Shown: positions 23,751 to 31,648 of the stretch, piece by piece
How positions within the stretch are numbered: position 1 is the first letter of the stretch
Layout of the letters: the number at the start of each line of letters is the position of its first letter
From: an uncultured Clostridia bacterium
GTDB taxonomy: Bacteria; Bacillota; Clostridia; Christensenellales; Borkfalkiaceae
Direction of reading: 5' to 3'
Assembly: GCA_944330115.1 (NCBI GenBank)
Contig: CALVIN010000011.1
Location: 1-35,214 of the forward strand
Length of the DNA stretch: 35,214 nt
Notes under the pieces: generated by a model
The model's input: the letters and a program-made list of their open reading frames with translations, nothing else
Databases searched by the model: none
What the model was told of the DNA's origin: nothing
Position numbers and translations under genes: made by a program

Positions 23751-23779
23751 GGCGCGCAAGTCTTTGCCGTGCAAAACTC

Positions 23780-23805
23780 CGCCCGTCCGCAAAAGCGCGC
23801 GGGCG
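23780..23805 (+). terminator. Terminator-like hairpin after the YcxB-like gene
   Basis: CGCCCG pairs with CGGGCG around an imperfect inner stem and an AAAA loop; followed by TACTTTATAT, a weak T-run. Confidence 0.5.
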
Positions 23806-23923
23806 TACTTTATATATGCCGCAGGGCATGCCCTATTCGCGCCTCCGCGCACCCTTTCGCGCGCCGCAGGGCGCGTTTGTTATTTTTACGCATAAATTTT
23901 GGCTATAATATGGCCGATAAATA

Positions 23924-23952
23924 TTGCAAACGGTTATTCTTTATGTTATAAT
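23924..23952 (+). promoter_or_regulatory. Promoter of the hydrogenase-like gene
   Basis: TTGCAA (23924-23929), 17-bp spacer and TATAAT (23947-23952). Confidence 0.8.
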
Positions 23953-24009
23953 TTTAGCGCAAAAGCCGTCTGCTCGGCCTTTGCATATCAAACGAAAAAG
24001 GTGGTATTT

Positions 24010-25557
24010 ATGAAAAGTCAGAGCGTAGTGACCGATTTAAGGCGCAAAGTCTTTGCCGAAGTTGCTAAGGTGGCGTATAAGTCCGATTCCGTTGCCAGCG
24101 ATATCGAGGCCATACCCTACATAATCACGCCCGACGAAGAACCCAGGTACAGAGAGAATATTTACCGTGAACGCCAGATAGCGGCCGAGCGCGTGCGCCT
24201 TGCAATGGGCCTTTCGCTCCGTCCCGCAAACAAACCCGTGCACATCACCGAGGGACTCGACGCGAGCAACATCGCCGATAAGTATTACGAGCCCCCTCTC
24301 ATGCAGGTAATACCTTCCGCCTGCGACAAGTGCCCCGACAATGAGTATGTGGTAAGCGACCAGTGCCGCAACTGCGTATCGCACGCCTGCATGAAGGCCT
24401 GCCCCAGGGGCGCGATATCGGTGGTGAAGGGCCATGCCTTCATCGACCAGTCCAAGTGCATAAAGTGCGGCAGATGCAAGGCCGCCTGCCCCTACGACGC
24501 GATAGCGCACCATGTGCGCCCCTGCGCCAATGCCTGCGGCATAAAGTGCATCTCCTCCGACGAATACGGCAGGGCAAAGATAGATAACGAAAAGTGCGTG
24601 GCGTGCGGCCAGTGCATGGCTGCCTGCCCCTTCGGCGCCATTGCCGATAAATCGCAGATATTCCAGCTCATTCAGGCCATAAAGAAGGGCGATAAGGTTG
24701 TTGCCGCCGTCGCTCCCGCGATAGTCGGCCAGTTCGGCCCCAAGGTAACGCCCTACAAGACCAAGACCGCCCTTATGAAGCTGGGCTTTAAAGAGATATA
24801 CGAGGTAGCCTACGGCGCCGACATGGGCTGCATAACCGAGGCGCACCACTACGTAAAAAAGATAGCCACGGGCGAACAGCCCTTCCTGTTCACCAGCTGC
24901 TGCCCCGCATGGGTAGAGCTCACGCGCAGGCAGTTCCCCGACCTCGCTCCCGAGATCTCGCAGGAGCTCACCCCCATGGTGGCCACGGCGCGCCACATAA
25001 AGGAGCACGACCCCGAGGCGAGGGTGGTATTCATAGGCCCCTGCGCCGCCAAAAAGTTGGAGGCTTCGCGCACATATATAAGGAGCTATGTCGACTTCGT
25101 AATAACCTTCGAGGAGCTCGCCGGCATGTTCGACGCCCTCGATATCAAGCCCGAGGAGCTTGAAGACAGCCCCATCGACTTCGTTGCAACGGGCGCGGGC
25201 CGCGGCTATGCCGTATCGGGCGGCGTTGCAAACGCCATTGAAAAGTGCATAAACGAATATTACCCCGGCACCGAGGTGAAAATTCAGCACGCCGAGGGAC
25301 TTGCCGAGTGCAAAAAGATGCTCACCCTCTGCAAGGCCGGCAAGCTCAACGGCTATATGATAGAGGGCATGGGCTGCCCCGGCGGCTGCGTTGCGGGCGT
25401 CGGCACGATAATTCCCGTAGAGCGCGCCAAGGTAAACGTGGAGCAGATGGTCGCCAAGAGCACCCGTCCCGTTCCCGATAAGGAGCTCGAGGAGGAAGGC
25501 GCAAGGCTCACGCGCATGTCCCCTCCCAAACAGCCTACGGGCGAAATAAGCGAATAA
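24010..25557 (+). CDS. Monomeric [FeFe]-hydrogenase, group B-like
   Basis: This 515-residue iron-sulfur protein has an N-terminal cysteine-rich part. CDKCPDN and CRNCVSHACMKACPRGA (105-135) precede two ferredoxin-type 4Fe-4S motifs, CIKCGRCKAACPYDA (150-164) and CVACGQCMAACPFGA (196-210). The C-terminal H-cluster domain has TSCCPAW (295-301), GPCAAKK (343-349) and GMGCPGGC (453-460), with all four cluster cysteines present. GPC and GMGCPGGC replace the MPC and EMACPGGC forms of the classical group A enzymes, so this is closer to group B. The reaction would be reversible H2 formation with ferredoxin. ATG 24010 follows AAAGGTGG. A PFOR that could supply reduced ferredoxin lies in the same window. 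Physiological direction is unproven. Confidence 0.88.
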   Translation: MKSQSVVTDLRRKVFAEVAKVAYKSDSVASDIEAIPYIITPDEEPRYRENIYRERQIAAERVRLAMGLSLRPANKPVHITEGLDASNIADKYYEPPLMQVIPSACDKCPDNEYVVSDQCRNCVSHACMKACPRGAISVVKGHAFIDQSKCIKCGRCKAACPYDAIAHHVRPCANACGIKCISSDEYGRAKIDNEKCVACGQCMAACPFGAIADKSQIFQLIQAIKKGDKVVAAVAPAIVGQFGPKVTPYKTKTALMKLGFKEIYEVAYGADMGCITEAHHYVKKIATGEQPFLFTSCCPAWVELTRRQFPDLAPEISQELTPMVATARHIKEHDPEARVVFIGPCAAKKLEASRTYIRSYVDFVITFEELAGMFDALDIKPEELEDSPIDFVATGAGRGYAVSGGVANAIEKCINEYYPGTEVKIQHAEGLAECKKMLTLCKAGKLNGYMIEGMGCPGGCVAGVGTIIPVERAKVNVEQMVAKSTRPVPDKELEEEGARLTRMSPPKQPTGEISE

Positions 25558-25574
25558 CTCGCCACAAAATTTCC

Positions 25575-25602
25575 CGCCGCGAAGGTTTTATCTTTCGCGG
25601 CG
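25575..25602 (+). terminator. Terminator of the hydrogenase-like gene
   Basis: A 9-bp stem (CGCCGCGAA and complement) with a 10-nt loop, followed by TTCGTTTA. Confidence 0.6.
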
Positions 25603-25679
25603 TTCGTTTATAATAAAATATAGTGCCGTGCGCAGAAGTCTGGCGCGCGTGAAAAGAATAAATATATGGCGGTGAAAAT

Positions 25680-26534
25680 ATGCTTTACGACAGCATAATA
25701 ATAGGAACGGGCCCCGCGGGCGTCTCCGCGGCTCTAAATTTAAAGATACTCGGCAAAAACTTTCTGTGGCTGGGCAGCGGCTCGGGCTCAAAAAAGGTGG
25801 AGGCGGCCGAGCTAATACGCAACTACCCCGGCCTTCCCAACATTTCGGGCACGGAGCTTGCCGCGGCCTTCAAGGCGCATGCCGAGGGCATGGGCATAGC
25901 TCCCCAAAGCGGTGTCGTCACCGCCATATATGACCTCTCGGGCAGGTACGCTGTGCAGGCGGGCACCGAAACTTACGAGAGCAAGACGATAATTTTGTGC
26001 ACGGGCGTTGCGGCGGCAAAGCCGATCGCGGGCGAAGAGAACTTTTTGGGGCGGGGCGTGAGCTACTGCGCCACCTGCGACGGCTTTTTATACAGGGGCA
26101 AGACCATCGCCGTGCTGCTCTTCGATAAATCGTTCGAGCATGAGGCCGAATACCTCGCCACGCTCGCGCAAAAGGTATATCTCATGCCCATGTATAAAAA
26201 CTGCGAAGTGCAGGCAAAAAATGTGGAGATAATGCTCAAAATGCCGCGCGAAATTGCGGGCGGCATGAAGGCCGAAAGGCTCATCTTTTCCGACGGCGAG
26301 CTGGCCGTCGACGGCATCTTCATACTGCGCTCCTCCATATCCCCCGCAACGCTGCTGCGCGGATTAAAGACGGAGGGCGGGCACATTGCGGTAGACAGGC
26401 AGTGCCGCACCAACCTTGCGGGCGTGTTCGCCGCGGGCGACTGTACGGGCAGGCCGTATCAGTATGTAAAGGCCGCGGGCGAGGGCAACGTCGCCGCGCA
26501 CGCCGCCGTGGACTACCTCGCCGAAAATAAGTGA
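25680..26534 (+). CDS. TrxB-like flavoprotein lacking an NADPH site (possible ferredoxin-dependent thioredoxin reductase)
   Basis: This 284-residue FAD protein has the low-molecular-weight thioredoxin reductase fold. FAD motifs are IIGTGPAG (7-14) and AAGDCTGRPYQ (251-261); the redox-active disulfide is CATC (130-133). The NADPH-binding half is altered: where TrxB has GGGNSA-type and HRR-type motifs, this protein has AVLLFDKSFEHEAEYLA and MPMYKNC. It is also shorter than typical TrxB (about 305-315 aa). Ferredoxin-dependent flavin thioredoxin reductases (FFTR) described in clostridia lack the same motifs. The hydrogenase-like gene immediately upstream would fit ferredoxin as electron donor. 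The alternative is a DTR-type enzyme with an unknown donor. The ribosome binding site (GGCGGTG) is moderate. Confidence 0.85.
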   Translation: MLYDSIIIGTGPAGVSAALNLKILGKNFLWLGSGSGSKKVEAAELIRNYPGLPNISGTELAAAFKAHAEGMGIAPQSGVVTAIYDLSGRYAVQAGTETYESKTIILCTGVAAAKPIAGEENFLGRGVSYCATCDGFLYRGKTIAVLLFDKSFEHEAEYLATLAQKVYLMPMYKNCEVQAKNVEIMLKMPREIAGGMKAERLIFSDGELAVDGIFILRSSISPATLLRGLKTEGGHIAVDRQCRTNLAGVFAAGDCTGRPYQYVKAAGEGNVAAHAAVDYLAENK

Positions 26535-26572
26535 GGCGGCCGTTTAAGTTTAATTGTAATGTAAATTTTACA

Positions 26573-26610
26573 GGCGCCGCCGCGCGGCATTTTTTCCGCG
26601 CGGCGGCGCC
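26573..26610 (+). terminator. Terminator of the TrxB-like gene
   Basis: A perfect 15-bp stem (GGCGCCGCCGCGCGG) with an 8-nt loop, followed by ACTTTTATAT. Confidence 0.75.
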
Positions 26611-26697
26611 ACTTTTATATTTTATATATGTACCGCCGCAATACAGCGCATATATAGTGTGTATATTGCGCAGCGCCGTCCGCCGTAAAACAAATGC

Positions 26698-26726
26698 TTG
26701 CAAAACGGGCGGCGGGGTGTTACAAT
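26698..26726 (+). promoter_or_regulatory. Promoter of the prmA operon
   Basis: TTGCAA (26698-26703), 17-bp spacer and TACAAT (26721-26726). Confidence 0.75.
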
Positions 26727-26797
26727 ATTAAGTGAAATACAAAAAAACATTTATCGCCGCGCCGCAAACAGCACGGCTGCGGGCAAAGGGAAGCATC

Positions 26798-27742
26798 ATG
26801 AAGTTTACCGAAGTCACCGTTCACACCACAAGCGAGGGCAGCGAGCTCGTCGCCGACATTCTCTGGCGTTATTCAAACTACGGCGTCGCCATATCCGACG
26901 TAAAGGACGTCATCGCCCTTCAGCGCGACAAGGTGATGTATTGGGACTATATCGACGACGCACTCACGCGCGACACGGGCGAGGCACTCGTAAAGGCATT
27001 TATCACCGTTGAAGATACGCCCGCATATATGCCGCAAATACGCGCCGATATCGAGGAGATGAAGGTAAATTCGGGCGGCTGCATGCCGCTCGGCTCGCTC
27101 GAGATAACCACGCGCACGGTTGAGGGCGACGACTGGATAGAGATCTGGCGCAAGCACTTCCGCCCCATTCACATCGGCGGCAGGATAGTGGTGGTGCCCG
27201 AGTGGATAAAGTATGACCCCGCGCCCGGCGAAGTGATCGTAAAGCTCGACAGCAACATGGCGTTCGGCACGGGCGAGCACGAAACTACTTCTATGTGCCT
27301 GGAGCTCTTGCAGGAGTACCTCACAGAGAGCAGCGTCTGCCTCGACGTGGGCTGCGGCAGCGGTATTTTGGGCATATCTGCCGTCCTTTTGGGCGCAAAG
27401 AGCGCGTACCTCACCGATATCGACCCCGTCGCTACCGAGAGCGCCGCGCACAACTGCGCCTTGAACGGCGTTGCGGACAGGTGCGCGGTTATTCGCACCG
27501 ACCTCGTGGGCGAGGGCGAGGTAATAGCCGATATCGCGCTTGCAAACATAACTGCCGACGTGCTCTGCCGCCTCGCGCCCGAAATGCCCGCGCACGTCAG
27601 GGCGGGCGGAACGCTCATACTTTCTGGCATAATCGAAGAAAAGTTGCAGGGCGTATTGCAGGCATTCGGCGCAGTCGGCTTTGCACACAACAAAACTGTG
27701 CACAAGGGCGAGTGGTACGCCGTAAGCTTTACAAAGGAATAA
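26798..27742 (+). CDS. prmA: Ribosomal protein L11 methyltransferase
   Basis: This 314-residue SAM-dependent enzyme trimethylates ribosomal protein L11. An N-terminal substrate-recognition domain starts MKFTEVTVHTTSEGSELVAD. The linker contains DDWIEIWRKHFRPIHIGGRI, the diagnostic PrmA stretch. The methyltransferase domain has FGTGEHETTSMCLELL, LDVGCGSGILGISA (SAM-binding motif I) and ALANITADVLCRLAPEM (motif IV). ATG 26798 follows AAAGGGA; the longer in-frame ORF starting at 26732 lacks conserved residues. Length is normal. It is followed by rsmE and mtaB, a common Firmicutes gene order. The 171-bp gap to rsmE holds four copies of a short repeat. Confidence 0.95.
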   Translation: MKFTEVTVHTTSEGSELVADILWRYSNYGVAISDVKDVIALQRDKVMYWDYIDDALTRDTGEALVKAFITVEDTPAYMPQIRADIEEMKVNSGGCMPLGSLEITTRTVEGDDWIEIWRKHFRPIHIGGRIVVVPEWIKYDPAPGEVIVKLDSNMAFGTGEHETTSMCLELLQEYLTESSVCLDVGCGSGILGISAVLLGAKSAYLTDIDPVATESAAHNCALNGVADRCAVIRTDLVGEGEVIADIALANITADVLCRLAPEMPAHVRAGGTLILSGIIEEKLQGVLQAFGAVGFAHNKTVHKGEWYAVSFTKE

Positions 27743-27896
27743 TAGTTGCGGCATATGTGCGGGGCAATTACATTTTTACACCGCAAATGTATGCTTTTTG
27801 CGCGGTTATTTGGCGCATATTATAGGGGTAATTTGATGTTTGGCGCATATGTGCGGGGCAATGCAAATAGTTACGGCATATATGCGGGTCAATTTT
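27743..27896 (-). repeat. Cluster of four inverted ATATGCCGCAAC-motif repeats
   Basis: Copies lie at 27743-27770 (TAGTTGCGGCATATGTGCGG, then GGCAATTA), 27809-27835 (variant GCGCATATTATAGGGGTAAT), 27841-27862 (GGCGCATATGTGCGGGGCAA) and 27868-27896 (TAGTTACGGCATATATGCGG, then GTCAATTTT). All have the same orientation and fill most of the gap between prmA and rsmE. Confidence 0.7.
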
Positions 27897-27913
27897 AAGT
27901 ATCGGGATGGGAT

Positions 27914-28648
27914 ATGTCGGCACCAAAGAGGTTTTTAACTGAAAATATAATAGATTACCCCGCATGCGCGGAGGTGGCGCTCGAGGGCGAGCAGTTCAAC
28001 CATGCAAAAAACGTGCTGCGCCTTTCGGTGGGCGCCGAAATTACGCTTTTAGACGGCAGCGGCAGGGAGTATTCTGCCATAATCGCCGCCTGCGGCAAGC
28101 GTGACATGACGGCGCACATAACGGGCTACGTCGTGGGCGACAAGGAGCCGAAGACAGACGTCCGCCTGCTGTGCGGCGCGCTCAAGGGCGACAAGACCGA
28201 ACTTGTCGTGCAAAAGGCCACCGAGCTCGGCATAAGCTCTGTGGGCGTGTTCAATTCAAAATACTGCTCGGCCTATCTCACGCCCTCAAAGTGCGAGCGG
28301 CTCAACAAAGTCGCGCGCGAGGCCACCAAGCAGTGCATGCGCTCGGTCGCGCCCAAGGTAGAGATATTCGAGAGGTTCGAGGCCGCCCTCGCCTCTGCCG
28401 AAGGCTACCAAAACAAACTGTTCGCCTGCGAGTTTGAAAACTCTTCGCAGGCAGATATGCGCGCTCTTCGCGGTTCCACCTGCCTTGTGGTAGGCAGCGA
28501 GGGCGGCTTTGCCGAGGAGGAGTACGCGCTCGCGCGCGAAAAATACGGCTTTGCGGGCGTAACGCTCGGCAAGCGCATACTGCGCGCCGAAACGGCCGCC
28601 ATAGCCATGTGCGCCATAGTCCTCTTTTCGCTGGGAGAGCTGCAATGA
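27914..28648 (+). CDS. rsmE: 16S rRNA (uracil(1498)-N(3))-methyltransferase
   Basis: This 244-residue SPOUT-type methyltransferase modifies U1498 of 16S rRNA. It has a PUA-like N-terminal domain (HAKNVLRLSVGAEITLLDGS) and a knotted catalytic domain with KTELVVQKATELGISSVGVF, VGSEGGFAEEEYALA and LGKRILRAETAAIAM, the last two being the SAM-binding knot motifs of RsmE. ATG 27914 follows GGGATGGGAT. Its stop overlaps the mtaB start by four bases (ATGA), so the two are translationally coupled. Confidence 0.96.
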   Translation: MSAPKRFLTENIIDYPACAEVALEGEQFNHAKNVLRLSVGAEITLLDGSGREYSAIIAACGKRDMTAHITGYVVGDKEPKTDVRLLCGALKGDKTELVVQKATELGISSVGVFNSKYCSAYLTPSKCERLNKVAREATKQCMRSVAPKVEIFERFEAALASAEGYQNKLFACEFENSSQADMRALRGSTCLVVGSEGGFAEEEYALAREKYGFAGVTLGKRILRAETAAIAMCAIVLFSLGELQ

Positions 28649-29886
28649 AGGCGTGCGTTTTTACACTCGGCTGCAAGGTCAACGAGGTGGAGTCGGCCTC
28701 GGTGATGGCCGCGCTCAGGGAGTGGGGAGTGGAGGTCAGCGAGCACCTCTGCCCCGCGGATATATACGTTTTAAACACCTGCGCCGTCACGCGCGAGGCT
28801 GAAAAAAAGAGCCGCCAGCTCATCGCCCGCGTGCGCAAGTTCAACCCGAACGGTGAAATTTTCGTAGTTGGCTGCGCCGCACAGAAAGACGGGCAGGCCT
28901 TTATCGAAAGGGACGTGCACTATGTGGGCGGAGCGCGCGGCAAAAACGGGCTTATAGCCGCCCTTGCAAACAAATTGGGGCGGGAATATGCCGCAACCAA
29001 CAACGATCAGGGCTATGAAAATATGCCCGAACCGCTGCAACTGCGCACGCGCGCATTCATAAAGATAGAGGACGGCTGCAACAACTTTTGCAGCTATTGC
29101 GTGATACCCTACCTCCGCGGCAGGGTGCGCAGCCGCGCCGCCGAGGAGATCGTGTGCGAGGTAAAGCACACCGTCTGCCCCGAGGCCGTGCTCACGGGCA
29201 TAAACATTTCGGCATACAACTACGGCGGACTGGGCCTCGCGGGGCTTATAGCCGCGCTGCGCGGCATAAAAAAGCGCATACGCCTGGGCTCTATCGAGTG
29301 CAGCGTGATAGACGAAAACTTCCTTTCGGCGTGCAGGGAGCTTGAGGACTTCGCGCCGCAGTTCCACCTCTCGCTGCAGAGCGGCAGCGACGCCGTTTTA
29401 AAGCGGATGAACCGCCGCTACACGCGGGCGCAGTACCTCGAAAAGTGCGCGCTCATATACAAATTTTTCCCCGAGGCGGCCATCACCACCGACATAATCG
29501 CCGGCTTCCCCGGTGAGAGCGACGCCGACTTCGAGGACAGCCTCTCGATAATAGACGAGGCGGGGCTTGCCCGCGTGCACGCCTTCGCCTTCTCCCCGCG
29601 CGAGGGCACCGCGGCCTTTAAAATGAAGGACACCCCCGCGGATATAAAGCAGCAACGCCTTTCGCGCCTGCTTAAAGCGGGCGCCGCCGCCGAACAGAGG
29701 TATATCTCCCGCTTTATCGGCAGCATTCAGTCCGTAATTTTCGAGGATATGGAGGGCGGCTGCACCGCAGGCTACACGCCCAACTATATAAAGGTGTGGC
29801 TGCCGGGCGACCACTCGGGGCAAACGCTCAACGTGCGCCTTATTTCCGTGCGCGAGGGCGGCGCTTTTGCCGAGCTTGCCGAATAA
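28645..29886 (+). CDS. mtaB: tRNA t6A37 methylthiotransferase MtaB
   Basis: This 413-residue radical-SAM enzyme converts t6A37 to ms2t6A37 in tRNAs reading ANN codons. The N-terminal UPF0004 domain has the three auxiliary-cluster cysteines (FTLGCKVN, LNTCAVT, VVGCAAQ). The radical-SAM motif is CNNFCSYC, with CVIPYLRGRVRSR following. Later conserved parts are LTGINISAYNYG, HLSLQSGSDAVLKRMNRRY and TTDIIAGFPGES. A C-terminal TRAM-like segment is present but short. ATG 28645 overlaps the rsmE stop and is preceded by GGGAGAG; the ORF extended to 28609 only repeats the end of rsmE in another frame. Confidence 0.96.
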   Translation: MKACVFTLGCKVNEVESASVMAALREWGVEVSEHLCPADIYVLNTCAVTREAEKKSRQLIARVRKFNPNGEIFVVGCAAQKDGQAFIERDVHYVGGARGKNGLIAALANKLGREYAATNNDQGYENMPEPLQLRTRAFIKIEDGCNNFCSYCVIPYLRGRVRSRAAEEIVCEVKHTVCPEAVLTGINISAYNYGGLGLAGLIAALRGIKKRIRLGSIECSVIDENFLSACRELEDFAPQFHLSLQSGSDAVLKRMNRRYTRAQYLEKCALIYKFFPEAAITTDIIAGFPGESDADFEDSLSIIDEAGLARVHAFAFSPREGTAAFKMKDTPADIKQQRLSRLLKAGAAAEQRYISRFIGSIQSVIFEDMEGGCTAGYTPNYIKVWLPGDHSGQTLNVRLISVREGGAFAELAE

Positions 29887-29943
29887 ATATTGCCGCCCTT
29901 CGGCCTATGCGTCTTGCGGGATATGCGCCATGCGGCGGTCTAT

Positions 29944-29964
29944 GCGCCCGCTTTTTGCGGGCGC
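29944..29964 (+). terminator. Hairpin after mtaB
   Basis: A perfect 8-bp stem (GCGCCCGC and complement) with a TTTTT loop; no T-run follows (CAAAAATAC), so terminator activity is uncertain. Confidence 0.5.
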
Positions 29965-29982
29965 CAAAAATACAAAAAAGCA

Positions 29983-30020
29983 AATTGGTGCGGGGATATG
30001 CCGCAACTAACGGCCATTTA
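29983..30020 (+). repeat. Intergenic ATATGCCGCAAC-motif repeat, long copy
   Basis: AATTGGTGCGGGGATATGCC continues GCAACTAACGGCCATTTA. The 3' extension AACGGCC-TTTA is shared with the copies at 8581 (inverted), 8701 and 31411. Confidence 0.65.
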
Positions 30021-30065
30021 CGCACCTTAAAAATACAGCAAATTCAAATTAAAAAGGAGATAACC

Positions 30066-30407
30066 ATGCTTAAAGACGATTGCCTGTTCTGTAAGATAAT
30101 CAGGGGCGAGATCCCCTCGTCAAAGGTGTATGAAGACGACAAGATGCTCGTGTTCAAAGACATAGAGCCCAAGGCAAAGGTGCACCTTCTGGCAGTGCCC
30201 AAGGACCACTTCAAACTGCTCTCCGAAATGGATGGCGAGCGCGCCGAGCTTATAAAGTATATGCTCGAAAAGATACCCCAAATCGCCGCGCAGAACGGCT
30301 GCGAAAAGGGCTACCGCCTCGTCATAAACCAGGGCGAGGACGCAGGGCAGTCGGTATTCCACCTGCACATACACATTCTCGGCGGACAGACGCTGCCCTG
30401 GGAATAA
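30066..30407 (+). CDS. HIT family nucleotide-binding hydrolase (HINT-like)
   Basis: This 113-residue protein belongs to the histidine-triad superfamily, which hydrolyses nucleotide phosphoramidates and related adducts. CLFCKIIRGEIPSSKVYEDD carries the CxxC zinc motif of the HINT branch, and the active-site triad is HLHIHILGG near the C-terminus, with the catalytic histidine in the middle. ATG 30066 follows AAAAGGAG. The length is normal. It lies after mtaB with about 180 bp of hairpin and repeat between, and before an unrelated sugar-epimerase family gene. Confidence 0.95.
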   Translation: MLKDDCLFCKIIRGEIPSSKVYEDDKMLVFKDIEPKAKVHLLAVPKDHFKLLSEMDGERAELIKYMLEKIPQIAAQNGCEKGYRLVINQGEDAGQSVFHLHIHILGGQTLPWE

Positions 30408-30488
30408 TAACGATTTTGTAAGTAAAGCTGCACCGGCTGATAATAACGGTATTGCGCCGTAAACTATGATAATAAAAGGGGAAATATT

Positions 30489-31313
30489 ATGTTGCATTGC
30501 ATTGAAAACGAGTTTTTAAAGCTTACGGTAAACGACGAGGGCGGCTCTATGCACTCCCTCATATACAAGCCCGCGGGCGAGGAGAGGCTGTGGCAGGGCG
30601 GCGAGGCGTGGCGCAGCCGCGACATAGTCATCTTCCCCATAATCGGCCATGCCGCGCCCTTCGAGGTGTGCGGGCAGACTTACGAGCTCAAATCGCACGG
30701 CCTTGCGCGCTACACCCGCCTTGCCGCCGAGCGCGAGGGGGAGAACAAGATAACGCTCTCCTTTTCGTCAACCGAAGAGACGCTCAAAAGCTACCCCTTC
30801 GAGTTCGATTTTGCCATAAGATACGAGCTTGAAAAAAATACCGTAAAGGTGGGCTACTATGTGCGATCTAAGCGCGGGGTAATGCCCTTCTACGTGGGCG
30901 GCCACCCCGGCATGTACGCCCCCGGCGGCAGCGCCGTGATAGAGTTTGAAAACGAGGAACACCCCGTTATATACCCTCTCGAGGGGGGTGCGGCCGCCAT
31001 TCCTCACTTAAAGCGCTTTGTCGCCGACAAGGCCTTCTTCGCCGAGTGCAAAACCTTCCAGCTCGGCTCGCTCTCGGGCGGGGCTATCTATGCGCGCACG
31101 CAGGACGGCTATACCTACACATATAAGTCAGACTGCCCGCTGTTCGCATTCTGGTCGAACGAAAAGGGCGGCGACTATGTGTGCGTCGAGCCGTGGTGGG
31201 GCATAAACGACGAACCCGCTTTCCCCCGCGAATTTTCGTTGAAGCCGTTTGTGAATTTCGAGCGCGGCGCGGGCAGCAACTTCGGCTACACGCTCGCAAT
31301 TTCAAAGGACTGA
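30489..31313 (+). CDS. Aldose 1-epimerase family protein (LacX-like)
   Basis: This 274-residue cytosolic protein has the galactose-mutarotase-like beta-sandwich signature. Sequences typical of the LacX/YeaD-like branch include PIIGHAAPFEVCGQTYELKS with HGLAR shortly after, VGGHPGMYAP in the middle with the catalytic-site histidine, and CVEPWWGINDEPAFP near the end. Such enzymes interconvert alpha and beta anomers of sugars or phosphosugars; the substrate is not evident. AAAGGGG lies before ATG 30489. The gene lies 81 bp after the HIT gene and could be cotranscribed with it. A strong hairpin follows. Confidence 0.9.
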   Translation: MLHCIENEFLKLTVNDEGGSMHSLIYKPAGEERLWQGGEAWRSRDIVIFPIIGHAAPFEVCGQTYELKSHGLARYTRLAAEREGENKITLSFSSTEETLKSYPFEFDFAIRYELEKNTVKVGYYVRSKRGVMPFYVGGHPGMYAPGGSAVIEFENEEHPVIYPLEGGAAAIPHLKRFVADKAFFAECKTFQLGSLSGGAIYARTQDGYTYTYKSDCPLFAFWSNEKGGDYVCVEPWWGINDEPAFPREFSLKPFVNFERGAGSNFGYTLAISKD

Positions 31314-31352
31314 TATAAAATAAAGTTTGTTTTATTGTTTATAAACTTATAA

Positions 31353-31387
31353 GCGGCGGGCGCGGCAATTTTTGCCGCGCCCGCCGC
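31353..31387 (+). terminator. Terminator after the epimerase-family gene
   Basis: A perfect 16-bp stem (GCGGCGGGCGCGGCAA) with a 3-nt loop, followed by CTGTATTTTA. Confidence 0.7.
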
Positions 31388-31410
31388 CTGTATTTTATGC
31401 AAATAAATTA

Positions 31411-31450
31411 AATTGACCCCCATATATGCCGCAACCAACGGCCTTTTAAG
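31411..31450 (+). repeat. Intergenic ATATGCCGCAAC-motif repeat, long copy
   Basis: AATTGACCCCCATATATGCC continues GCAACCAACGGCCTTTTAAG. With the inverse of 8581-8617 this defines the longest form of the family, about 38-40 bp. Confidence 0.7.
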
Positions 31451-31585
31451 CGCGCCGCAATACATACGCGCCGCGCAGCCGCAGCTTTGGCGCCGATATT
31501 TCACGCCGCCCGAGCCGCGACCATTTCGTTTGCGCCGCTTGCCGCCATTCTGCCCGCGCCGCAAACATATACCCGCATAAAAATT

Positions 31586-31619
31586 TAAGGCCGTCCGCGC
31601 GAAAGTGCGGACGGCCTTA
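31586..31619 (-). terminator. Intrinsic terminator of the PFOR gene
   Basis: A perfect 13-bp stem (TAAGGCCGTCCGC on the plus strand) with an 8-nt loop; on the minus strand it is followed by AATTTTTATG. Confidence 0.85.
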
Positions 31620-31648
31620 TTACAAACATAAACGGAAGTTGTTATTGA

